From NCBI GenBank assembly GCA_021784635.1, contig JAJYHS010000058.1:885-10513 (forward strand): a stretch of 9,629 nucleotides of DNA. The letters run 5' to 3'. How positions within the stretch are numbered: position 1 is the stretch's first letter; each line of letters starts with the position of its first letter. Made by a program: the position numbers and the translations under genes. Positions 1-5,982 of the stretch are shown here, piece after piece. This DNA comes from a bacterium. GTDB lineage: Bacteria; Bdellovibrionota; Bdellovibrionia; Bdellovibrionales; UBA1609. The notes beneath the pieces are model-generated. The model searched no databases. It was not told where the DNA came from and saw only the letters and a program-made list of their open reading frames with translations.

Positions 1-624
1 CACCTTAGTCACGACGATGATGTTGTTAATTGTCGCAGACTCTTTAATGCCTTTAATCAAAACGAGCGTCACCGCAAGGGCAATCAGAGAAGCCGGCAGA
101 TTCCAAACGCCATGAACAACGGCGCCGGAACTAAGCGTAACGTGCTCCCACGGGCCTTTAGTGAACAACATCATCTTGTCTGTGAAGTGAACGCCAAGCG
201 TTTTTTGCAGGAGTGACAAGGCATAGCCGCTCCACGATTCGCAAACCGTAATGGCGCCAAAAGCGTATTCTAAAATCAAATCCCAACCGATGATCCATGC
301 GACAAATTCACCAAGCGTTGCATACGAATATGAATAGGCGGAGCCGGCGATTGGCACCATCGACGCCATTTCGGCGTAGCACAGACCGGCGAAAGCGCAC
401 AATATTCCGCTAATCACAAAGCTGTAAATGATTGCAGGCCCCGCGTAATCGGCGGCCGCAATTCCGGTTAAAGAAAAAATCCCAGCGCCGATAATCGCAC
501 CGATGCCCAAAGTCGTGAGATTAAACGCCGTCAGGTGACGTTTGAGCCCGGGTCCGCTTTCAGCTGACGAATCGCCTTCTGCTATGAGCTGCTTCATGGG
601 TTTGCGGATAAAAAGTTTATTCAT
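1..624 (-). CDS. APC-superfamily amino acid permease, N-terminal 208 residues (runs off the left edge)
   Basis: Integral inner-membrane transporter that probably takes up amino acids by proton symport or exchange. I translated the minus strand from the ATG at 622-624, and the frame stays open to base 1. After a short basic N-terminus (MNKLFIRKPMKQL) comes GLKRHLTAFNLTTLGIGAIIG-type sequence. The APC hallmark GIGAIIGAGIF forms TM1, followed by a hydrophobic helix ending in the CYAEMASMVP motif, then GSAYSYSYATLGEF and WIIGWDLILEYAFG. This pattern matches the cationic amino acid transporter/YfnA branch (TC 2.A.3.3), whose members are usually about 450-500 residues, so more than half the protein lies outside the window. 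The start is supported by GAGGAGA six bases upstream. The substrate cannot be told from this half. The gene appears to have its own promoter and is probably not part of the queC transcript. Confidence 0.9.
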   Translation of the reverse strand, partial: MNKLFIRKPMKQLIAEGDSSAESGPGLKRHLTAFNLTTLGIGAIIGAGIFSLTGIAAADYAGPAIIYSFVISGILCAFAGLCYAEMASMVPIAGSAYSYSYATLGEFVAWIIGWDLILEYAFGAITVCESWSGYALSLLQKTLGVHFTDKMMLFTKGPWEHVTLSSGAVVHGVWNLPASLIALAVTLVLIKGIKESATINNIIVVTKV

Positions 625-630
625 GCCATT

Positions 631-637
631 TCTCCTC
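631..637 (-). promoter_or_regulatory. Ribosome binding site of the amino acid permease
   Basis: Minus-strand GAGGAGA lies six bases before the ATG at 622-624. It is a near-consensus Shine-Dalgarno sequence and fixes the start of the permease, which has no other evidence because its C-terminus is missing. Confidence 0.75.
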
Positions 638-656
638 GGCTATGCAAAAGCACAGC

Positions 657-683
657 ATTATATAATCGCTTGTCTGCGGTCAA
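657..683 (-). promoter_or_regulatory. Probable sigma-70 type promoter of the permease gene
   Basis: On the minus strand, TTGACC (683-678) is followed after 15 bases by a perfect TATAAT (662-657), about 32 bases before the permease ATG. The spacer is two bases shorter than ideal. The -10 match and its place in the only gap between the DUF366 gene and the permease make it a good candidate. It implies that the permease is transcribed separately from queC. Confidence 0.5.
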
Positions 684-706
684 TTCGAAAAGCTTATGGT
701 TGTGCT

Positions 707-1291
707 TTAAAAGCTTGTTGTGGGCCGCACCTTTCGAGTGGCTCTCGCAATCGACTCCGCTTCGTCGGCAAACTTCTGTAGTAATCGCTTGGCAAACGGT
801 TCAACGGCAACATTAAGATCTGAAAGGCTAATTGTGGGGACGGGTGTGCCGCGATTGTCGACGTTAACTGCAAAATGTATTAATGCCGACACGGGCGAAA
901 CCGTGGCAATGCTGATCGACAGTTTTCGCTCGCCGATAAACAAATCGTCACCCTCACGTCGTAGTAAATTTGGTCCCGCGCCTATTCGCAAAGTTGAGTT
1001 CATTTCTTGAAGTGTATCTGACGCCATCGAGGCCAGAAGCCGCTGCATCGCAACCGATTGGGCCAGACTAGCGCCAAATAGCTCCACAATAAAATGGAGC
1101 ATGTTCTCGCCGCATATGGCGCTCTTCGCCAACAGATCTTCGCCATCGATCATTTTATCAAAAGGTATGTTGCACGGACCCTGCCACGCGACGATCGAAT
1201 CACCTTCGAGTTCAAAATTCAGGTAGGCAAAAAGACTGCGCAGTTGCGAGCCGTCATATAAAAAAGATTTTTCGATAAACTTTGACTTCAT
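707..1291 (-). CDS. DUF366 family protein
   Basis: 194 residues, matching what I know of the DUF366 (PF04017) family, found mostly in archaea and scattered bacteria, with no established function. Motifs visible are YDGSQLRSLFAY (12-23), GDSIVAWQGPC (30-40), MIDGEDL (47-53), MLHFIVELF (64-72), GDDLFIGERKLSISIAT (114-130) and HFAVNVDNRGTPVPTISLSDL (139-159). The GDDL-x-RKL-x-SIAT stretch resembles the substrate-binding core of biotin/lipoate protein ligases. From memory, an archaeal DUF366 structure has been placed in the same class II aaRS/biotin-synthetase fold, but I cannot check this here. There is no signal peptide or membrane segment, so it should be cytosolic. Its ATG overlaps the queC stop as ATGA, with GGAG eight bases upstream inside queC, so it is translationally coupled to queC. 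A role in 7-deazaguanine or tRNA metabolism is suggested only by this context. Confidence 0.85.
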   Translation of the reverse strand: MKSKFIEKSFLYDGSQLRSLFAYLNFELEGDSIVAWQGPCNIPFDKMIDGEDLLAKSAICGENMLHFIVELFGASLAQSVAMQRLLASMASDTLQEMNSTLRIGAGPNLLRREGDDLFIGERKLSISIATVSPVSALIHFAVNVDNRGTPVPTISLSDLNVAVEPFAKRLLQKFADEAESIARATRKVRPTTSF

Positions 1292-1956
1292 CGTTTCAAC
1301 TCCGCACCCGCCATAGCCCGGTTAAAGCGTAAACACGATTCACATTCACCGCACGGTTCTGCGCCACCAAAATAACACGGCCACATGAGGTCAAACGGTG
1401 CGCTTAACTCGCGACCCAGTAGTACAATTTCTTTTTTGTTCATGTTTTGCGTAAAACAAATTGTTTTGACCCGGGTGAGGGTTGAGTAACTAAAGCTTTG
1501 ATCGAGCACATGCAAATATTCCACGGAGTTATCCGGAAACGTAACCGCTTCTTCACTGTTGAACCCCGGTACAACGAAATCGGCACCTATTGATTCGGCA
1601 ATACTCGCCGCAATATTTAAAAAAACTCCGTTGCGGTTCGGAACCCATACCGCCTTTGCTGATTCTTGCGATATCGTAACATCATCAATGGCCAAACGTT
1701 TTCCCGTTGGCACATCATAATTACGATTTACAAGTGAAGTGGAAGTCAATTCCGCAAGCCAAGGCAACTCAATTACTTTGTGAGAAACTTCATAACGTTC
1801 ACAAATTAATCGCGACCGCTCAACTTCGCGAACTGATGCCCGCTGCCCATATTGAAATGTGACCGCTAGTTTGACTCCGAAATTGCGCCGCGCCTGCATA
1901 AAATTGACGGTTGAATCTAACCCCGAAGACAGCAGTACAACGGTTTGCTGTTTCAA
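1288..1956 (-). CDS. queC: QueC, 7-cyano-7-deazaguanine (preQ0) synthase
   Basis: Converts 7-carboxy-7-deazaguanine, ammonia and ATP to preQ0, the committed precursor of queuosine (in archaea, archaeosine). At 222 residues it is close to the usual 220-235. The N-terminal PP-loop ATP-pyrophosphatase motif is LSSGLDST (9-16), where most homologues have SGG. It is followed by FQYGQRA (34-40), VPNRNGVFLNIAAS (105-118) and GFNSEEAVTFPDNS (131-144). The C-terminal zinc site is intact: C194 in WPCY, then C202, C205 and C208 in CGECESC. The GFN-EEA-TFPDNS version resembles archaeal-type QueC more than the E. coli form (TGVCETDFSGYPDC). The start is a TTG at 1956. A TAG lies in frame one codon upstream (1962-1960), so only TTG or the rare ATT is possible. 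GAGG sits seven bases before the TTG. It lies between the basic protein gene and the DUF366 gene in one operon. Confidence 0.92.
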   Translation of the reverse strand: MKQQTVVLLSSGLDSTVNFMQARRNFGVKLAVTFQYGQRASVREVERSRLICERYEVSHKVIELPWLAELTSTSLVNRNYDVPTGKRLAIDDVTISQESAKAVWVPNRNGVFLNIAASIAESIGADFVVPGFNSEEAVTFPDNSVEYLHVLDQSFSYSTLTRVKTICFTQNMNKKEIVLLGRELSAPFDLMWPCYFGGAEPCGECESCLRFNRAMAGAELKR

Positions 1957-1959
1957 AAT

Positions 1960-2352
1960 CTAACCTCGAGGTGCTCGACTTCGCGGCAACGGTATCGAAG
2001 CGCGAACTTCTTTTGCCTTTGCAAGAATGCGTTCACCCAATTGAAGTGCCAATTGCCGCTCTTCGTTGATTCGGCGCTTGCTCGTCTGAATTTGCTTGAG
2101 GATTTGCGTGTAAGGGCCCGGTGCCAATTTGAGGAGCATTTTATCTAATTTTTCGGCGCGCTTTTTGGCCTGCGTCGTAAGGGCCGACACCATTTTTAAT
2201 TTACCCGGATTTTGCGCGAGTTTACGAACCGGCTTTTGAATATGTTTCTTTTTCGGTGTTAGCTTTTTTTGTTTTGCTGCTTTCATTTTTGTCATTCGGC
2301 CCCGCGCGTCGATTTGAAATTTTAGATATCTTGCCCCTTGGGTAGATAACAC
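1960..2352 (-). CDS. Small lysine/arginine-rich basic protein of unknown function
   Basis: I do not recognise this protein. Read from the GTG at 2352 it has 130 residues. An internal ATG at 2295 would give 111 residues beginning MTKMKAAKQKKLTPKKK. The GTG has a weak AGG five bases upstream and the ATG only GGGG at four bases, so the start is unresolved. The 111-residue form has about 31 Lys/Arg against 6 Asp/Glu. Its N-terminal half is a Lys/Pro tail (KKLTPKKKHIQKPVRK), followed by Lys- and Gln-rich segments likely to be helical (TQILKQIQTSKRRINEERQL; LALQLGERILAKAKEV), then a Pro/Arg tail. There is no Cys, membrane segment or signal peptide. The composition resembles histone H1-like or other nucleic-acid-binding tails, which is only an inference. 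Its TAG stop is one codon before the queC start in the same frame, so the two are read together. Being the first gene of the queC set, it could simply be a small RNA- or DNA-binding protein. Confidence 0.6.
   Translation of the reverse strand: MLSTQGARYLKFQIDARGRMTKMKAAKQKKLTPKKKHIQKPVRKLAQNPGKLKMVSALTTQAKKRAEKLDKMLLKLAPGPYTQILKQIQTSKRRINEERQLALQLGERILAKAKEVRASIPLPRSRAPRG
1964..1967 (-). promoter_or_regulatory. Ribosome binding site that decides the TTG start of queC
   Basis: Minus-strand GAGG lies seven bases before the TTG at 1956, within the last codons of the upstream basic gene. No ATG or GTG is available between the in-frame TAG and the conserved PP-loop, so this site supports TTG initiation, probably by ribosomes ending the upstream gene. 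Confidence 0.55.
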
Positions 2353-2384
2353 AGGCGCCTAACCACGTCTACCGAGAACTTGTT

Positions 2385-2412
2385 TTGAAGTTTTCTTAAA
2401 TAAATCTATAAA
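2385..2412 (+). promoter_or_regulatory. Candidate promoter of the histidine kinase gene, placing the start of transcription near its ATG
   Basis: TTGAAG (2385-2390), a 16-base spacer and TATAAA (2407-2412) form a good sigma-70 type pair in the AT-rich divergent gap. The -10 ends only nine bases before the ATG at 2422, so RNA would start about two to four bases before the initiation codon. This fits the absence of any Shine-Dalgarno sequence there (the preceding bases are AATAACTCCGC). Confidence 0.45.
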
Positions 2413-2421
2413 TAACTCCGC

Positions 2422-3498
2422 ATGAAATCAAACCGTCGGCTCTTTTATTTGAGATTCGTGCTCCCCACCGTATTGACGGCGATTGCGGCACTCGTCTCGT
2501 TTTTTTTGCAAGCTTATTTAGACAAAACAGTCGACATACTGTTCGGAATGGTCGTCATGTCCAGTGCTTGGAGTGGTGGACTCTGGGGCGGCCTTTGCGC
2601 AACAGTATGTTCAGTTGCTGCCATTGATTTTTTATTTCTGCCGCCCCGCTACCATTTAGGGCCGTTGAGTTTCGCCGACGTTACGGTGGCGACGGTGTTC
2701 GGTGTCGCCGCGATTTTGGTAAGCCAAATTGTCTCAAAAGCGCGCAGGACCGAAGATGAACGCGTTGCCCGTAAAGCGGCCGAAGCAATGAACAGAACAA
2801 AAGATCAATTATTTTCACAAGTCGCTCATGAGTTACGCAACCCCCTCGCGACGATTTCGATGGCCACGGATTTGTGGCGGCAGTCGCCAGAAGATCCTAC
2901 AACGGCAAAAATAGCCATAGATACCATTTCACGTTCGCTCAAACTTGAGTTTATGTTCGTCAACGATTTGGTGGATTGGGCACGCCTAAAAAGCGGCAAA
3001 TTCGAACTCAATATACGCCCGGTCCATCTTGACGAAGCGATCGAAACTGCGTGGTCCGTTGTTCGAAACCAAGCCGAAGAACGCGGAATCAAAAAAGAAG
3101 TGATCATCGACAAAAACGCAAACGATATCGACGCGGATTATGAACGGCTCATTCAGGTCCTATGGAATTTGTTTACCAATGCGGTAAAGTTCACTCCGCG
3201 AGGCGGCAAAGTGACGATCGGATCCAAGGCTCTCGATCACCGCATTTCGCTATTTGTGCAAGACACCGGCCGAGGGATTGCAAAAGAAGCGCTACCGCAT
3301 TTATTTGATACGTATTGGCAGACTTCGAAACAGGATTCAAAAATTCTTGGCGGTCTTGGATTGGGGCTATCAATTGCAAAAGAAATTATCGAACGGCACG
3401 GCGGCACCATCCATGTCGAAAGCGAAGGCGTAAACAAGGGCACAACGTTCATAATTCATCTCAAGCGGCCAAAAAAATTAGTGGACGCGGCTCTTTAA
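2422..3498 (+). CDS. Membrane sensor histidine kinase with DUF4118 (KdpD-like) transmembrane domain
   Basis: 358 residues. Residues about 8-105 hold roughly four closely spaced membrane helices, including WSGGLWGGLCATVCSVAAIDF-type and FLPPRYHLGPLSFAD sequence. That pattern is the DUF4118 bundle also found in KdpD. A helical linker leads to the HisKA dimerisation domain, with the phospho-acceptor H136 in FSQVAHELRNPL. The HATPase_c domain has an N box LWNLFTNAVKFT (N253), a G1 box DTGRGI (281-286), an F box around LPHLFDTYW (291-299) and a G2 box GLGLGLSIAKEI (311-322). All catalytic elements are intact, so it should autophosphorylate. It lacks the USP/KdpD cytosolic N-terminal domains, so it is not KdpD itself. 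No response regulator is encoded beside it, making it an orphan kinase whose signal is unknown. The ATG at 2422 keeps the first membrane helix whole but has no Shine-Dalgarno sequence. The next gene follows after 77 bases on the same strand. Confidence 0.92.
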   Translation: MKSNRRLFYLRFVLPTVLTAIAALVSFFLQAYLDKTVDILFGMVVMSSAWSGGLWGGLCATVCSVAAIDFLFLPPRYHLGPLSFADVTVATVFGVAAILVSQIVSKARRTEDERVARKAAEAMNRTKDQLFSQVAHELRNPLATISMATDLWRQSPEDPTTAKIAIDTISRSLKLEFMFVNDLVDWARLKSGKFELNIRPVHLDEAIETAWSVVRNQAEERGIKKEVIIDKNANDIDADYERLIQVLWNLFTNAVKFTPRGGKVTIGSKALDHRISLFVQDTGRGIAKEALPHLFDTYWQTSKQDSKILGGLGLGLSIAKEIIERHGGTIHVESEGVNKGTTFIIHLKRPKKLVDAAL

Positions 3499-3543
3499 GC
3501 ATGATTCGATAAATGGACAATTTACAAGGATGGTTTGAACAAA

Positions 3544-3557
3544 GCCGGTTAACCGGC
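3544..3557 (+). repeat. Perfect 14-base palindrome upstream of the secreted-protein gene
   Basis: GCCGGTTAACCGGC is a perfect inverted repeat ending eight bases before the GGGAGG ribosome binding site of the gene at 3576. As RNA it could fold into a five-pair GC stem with a TTAA loop. It is not followed by a T-run on either strand, so it does not look like an intrinsic terminator. A dimeric repressor operator, or a 5'-UTR hairpin next to the ribosome binding site, are the likelier readings. Confidence 0.6.
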
Positions 3558-3565
3558 ACATAAAA

Positions 3566-3571
3566 GGGAGG
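3566..3571 (+). promoter_or_regulatory. Strong ribosome binding site of the secreted-protein gene
   Basis: GGGAGG with four bases before the ATG at 3576. It is one of the best Shine-Dalgarno matches in the window and fixes the start so that a complete signal peptide is encoded. Confidence 0.7.
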
Positions 3572-3575
3572 ATTT

Positions 3576-4181
3576 ATGGTACGAACATTTTTTGTCGCAG
3601 CGGCGTTGCTTCTCGGTTTTCAAGCCCGGGGCGCTACTGTTAATTCAACGCATTTAGCAACGAGCGAAGCCCAAGCGTTAACGAATGCCGTCACCCACGC
3701 CGTGGTTAAACAAATGACGTCCGAGACGATTATGTCCGGGATTTTCACTGTTGGCGATTCGGCCGATTACAACGTGAATATGGGATTTATCAGCGGTACT
3801 TCACACATGTTTGTTAAGCAACAAGTGAGCCAAGGGTACTGGGTTGAAACGGACATGAACCTTAGCATGTTGGGCAAACAAACAATTGACGTCTTATATA
3901 GCCCGATCGGCAAAATATTAAAATTGCTGGTAAACGGCAAACCACAAACTCCGCCTAACCCCGGTTCAGAAAAAGTTGTGGCTATGCACAAGTCAACCGT
4001 CACTGTCCCGAAAGGCACATTCGTGTGTATGTATATTAAGCTCCACGATTCATCCCAAAATACAGATTCTCAAATTTGGATCAATCGCAGCGTACCGGTC
4101 GGCGGAATGGTACAAGAAATTGCACCGTCAGGCATGCTTGGCAACGTGACCTTGCAGCTGACCAATTTCGTCAAAAATTAG
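3576..4181 (+). CDS. Secreted (periplasmic) protein of unknown function
   Basis: 201 residues that I cannot assign to a named family. The first 19 form a classic Sec signal peptide: MVR, a hydrophobic core TFFVAAALLLGF, and a likely cut after QARG or GA near residues 18-20. The mature part, about 180 residues, alternates short hydrophobic and polar stretches, as expected for an antiparallel beta fold. It ends in a recognisable pattern: KSTVTVPKGTFVCMYIKLHD, then QIWINRSVPVGGMVQEIAPSGMLGNVTLQLTNF. A motif of this style (V.TP.GTF.C, then iW.s..VPvgG.vk) occurs in DUF3108-like and LolA-like periplasmic beta proteins, but the similarity is by eye only. There is one Cys (C151), so no internal disulfide and no lipobox. 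It follows the histidine kinase by 77 bases and converges with recJ, with only 14 bases between the two stop codons. No terminator is evident in that gap. Confidence 0.8.
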   Translation: MVRTFFVAAALLLGFQARGATVNSTHLATSEAQALTNAVTHAVVKQMTSETIMSGIFTVGDSADYNVNMGFISGTSHMFVKQQVSQGYWVETDMNLSMLGKQTIDVLYSPIGKILKLLVNGKPQTPPNPGSEKVVAMHKSTVTVPKGTFVCMYIKLHDSSQNTDSQIWINRSVPVGGMVQEIAPSGMLGNVTLQLTNFVKN

Positions 4182-4195
4182 TCTTAAGTTATTTT

Positions 4196-5974
4196 CTAAT
4201 CTGTTTCAAAAGGGCGGCTCGAAGAATGAATACGGGCCGCTAAAATTCGAGCCTGCAGCGTCCGCCTACCGTTATAATCGTTCCATTGCGGCTCAAAAAT
4301 AAAATCGATCTTGGTCCCCTTTTCAAATTCAACAGGATTTTCAAACCATGGCGCTTCAAGTTCGCGTAAGCCATCGGTTAAGGTATACCGAAGAAATTTA
4401 TTTTTAAGCTTTCGAACCGCACGTATGCGCAGACCACGCATTAAAAATGAAGGAGCTTCAAATCCAGGCCCAAACGGACCGATTGCCTCATGCCAAGACA
4501 TAAACCGATGCGAAAAATCATGTAACGCAAGCTCTGAATCGTAAAATAACGTCTTACTTTCTCGTTCTAACTCAGGTGATGTTGACGGCACATCTGATGT
4601 TACAGGGTTCGACATTTCAGCCGGTTTAAAACCCGCTTTAAGGGCTTGTCTGAAATCTTCAGCTACTTTCAAATCGAGTTCAAAACCCGCAGCATGACGA
4701 TGCCCACCAAATCGCGTAAGAAAGCTCGACGCTCGTTGCAGTATCTCGGGCAAACTGAATTCACTGTTATCAAAGGTCGATGGAGCACGCGCGCTGCCAA
4801 CAATGCGCCCGTCTTCACACACCGCCCCCACAAAAGTTGGCAAGTCAAATTCTGAAGCCAAGTCATTTGCAACAAGACTTATGACTCCAGGATGAAATTC
4901 GTTTGAATAAACAAAAAGACACGGGTCACCGGGTTGAAAATGAGCTTGAGTCCACTGCTGCGCCACTTGTTTCGCATGAGCTTGCAGCGCTCGCCGCTTT
5001 TCATTCACATGCAGGGCCTGATTGACCCGATCGCGCGCGTTTGTTTCGTTTGCTGTCAAAATTTCATAAGCGGTCAAGTCGCCCTCGAGCCGCGTGAGCG
5101 CATTAAGTTTGGGTGCCAGTCGAAATCCGATGTCCTGTGCAGTTAAATCGCGGCCGTAGAGTCCTAATTCCCCCAGAAGTAACCGCAATCCCGGCCGAAC
5201 GGTATGAGCGAGACGTTGAAGACCGTGTTTAACCAAAATCCGGTTCTCTTTAACAAGCGGAACCATATCCGTCACAGTCGCGAGCGCAAACAAATCAAGA
5301 AGGTCTTTCGGATCAAATGGCTTACTTAACAAACCCTGACGTTCAAGCTCCATACGCAAAGCGAGTACCAGATAAAATGCGACCCCCGTACCGCACAAAT
5401 GTTGAAGCCTCGAGCCACAATCACCCTTATTCGGGTTCACAACTGCATATGCATCAGGTAAAACGCTTTTGGGGAGATGGTGATCGGTTACGATCACATT
5501 AATGCCGTCTTTTTTCAGTTCATCGACCGCCTCGACATCGGTAATTCCCACGTCAACGGTGATGACGATACGTACTCCGCTATCTTTAAATTTTTTAACC
5601 AGGTGCGCGTGCAAACCGTAACCGTCGTTCATGCGCGACGGTTGAACCGTAAATAGATGGGTAAATCCGAGTTTTTCAAGACCCTCGCGCAACAGAGCGA
5701 CACCCGGAGTGCCGTCAAGATCATAATCGCCATAAATTAAAATCGGTTCTTGTTTCTTATGCGCTTCGATCAACAATTGAACCGCGCGGTCCATTTGATC
5801 GAGCGAGAACGGATGAGCTAAGTCGCGCAGTCTTGGATGCAAAATCTTTTCAATTTCATCAGGCTCAGTGAGGCCTCGCGCTCGCAAGACGTTCCATATT
5901 GCTGGCGGGATATCCTCTGGAGGGACTTCGCCCGGCGAAGTACGCGCGACCCATTGATCCCCCCCCACCGACAC
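4196..5974 (-). CDS. recJ: RecJ, single-stranded-DNA-specific 5'-3' exonuclease
   Basis: Degrades 5' single-stranded tails in RecF-pathway recombination, base excision and mismatch repair, using Mn2+ or Mg2+. At 592 residues it is slightly longer than the usual 560-580. DHH-domain motifs are GDYDLDG (82-88), ITVDVGI (138-144, metal ligand D141), VTDHHLP (162-168) and ATVTDMVPL (232-240, D236). The DHHA1 region shows NALTRLEG (291-298), EFHPGVISLVAN (359-370), VGSARAPS (392-399) and RFGGHRHAAGFEL (421-433). A C-terminal OB-like domain (about 515-590) follows a Ser/Pro-rich linker at 452-470. The start is GTG at 5974, with AGG eight bases upstream and the secF TAG only eight bases before it. 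The first recognisable RecJ sequence begins by residue 8 (WVART), so nothing is missing. An eight-G run occupies codons 3-6. It is the last gene of the tgt-yajC-secDF operon. Confidence 0.95.
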   Translation of the reverse strand: MSVGGDQWVARTSPGEVPPEDIPPAIWNVLRARGLTEPDEIEKILHPRLRDLAHPFSLDQMDRAVQLLIEAHKKQEPILIYGDYDLDGTPGVALLREGLEKLGFTHLFTVQPSRMNDGYGLHAHLVKKFKDSGVRIVITVDVGITDVEAVDELKKDGINVIVTDHHLPKSVLPDAYAVVNPNKGDCGSRLQHLCGTGVAFYLVLALRMELERQGLLSKPFDPKDLLDLFALATVTDMVPLVKENRILVKHGLQRLAHTVRPGLRLLLGELGLYGRDLTAQDIGFRLAPKLNALTRLEGDLTAYEILTANETNARDRVNQALHVNEKRRALQAHAKQVAQQWTQAHFQPGDPCLFVYSNEFHPGVISLVANDLASEFDLPTFVGAVCEDGRIVGSARAPSTFDNSEFSLPEILQRASSFLTRFGGHRHAAGFELDLKVAEDFRQALKAGFKPAEMSNPVTSDVPSTSPELERESKTLFYDSELALHDFSHRFMSWHEAIGPFGPGFEAPSFLMRGLRIRAVRKLKNKFLRYTLTDGLRELEAPWFENPVEFEKGTKIDFIFEPQWNDYNGRRTLQARILAARIHSSSRPFETD

Positions 5975-5982
5975 GGCAATAC

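Noticed and set aside
690..719. Possible terminator made of two AAGCTT copies after the DUF366 gene
   Set aside because: The stem would be six AT-rich pairs with a long loop and only a short T-run, which is too weak to call a terminator.
542..1010. Plus-strand open frames of 79 and 96 residues
   Set aside because: Both overlap the permease start or the DUF366 gene in antisense and show no protein-like motifs or ribosome binding sites.
2319..2324. TAAAAT as a -10 box for the basic protein/queC set (minus strand)
   Set aside because: No acceptable -35 lies 15-19 bases upstream, and it would fall inside the gene if the GTG at 2352 is the real start.
3535..3564. TTGAAC-18-CATAAA as a promoter of the secreted-protein gene with the palindrome in its spacer
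   Set aside because: RNA would begin at about 3571, at the end of the ribosome binding site, which would then not be transcribed.
4182..4195. Bidirectional terminator between the secreted-protein gene and recJ
   Set aside because: The 14-base gap is AT-rich but has no GC stem that I can find on either strand.
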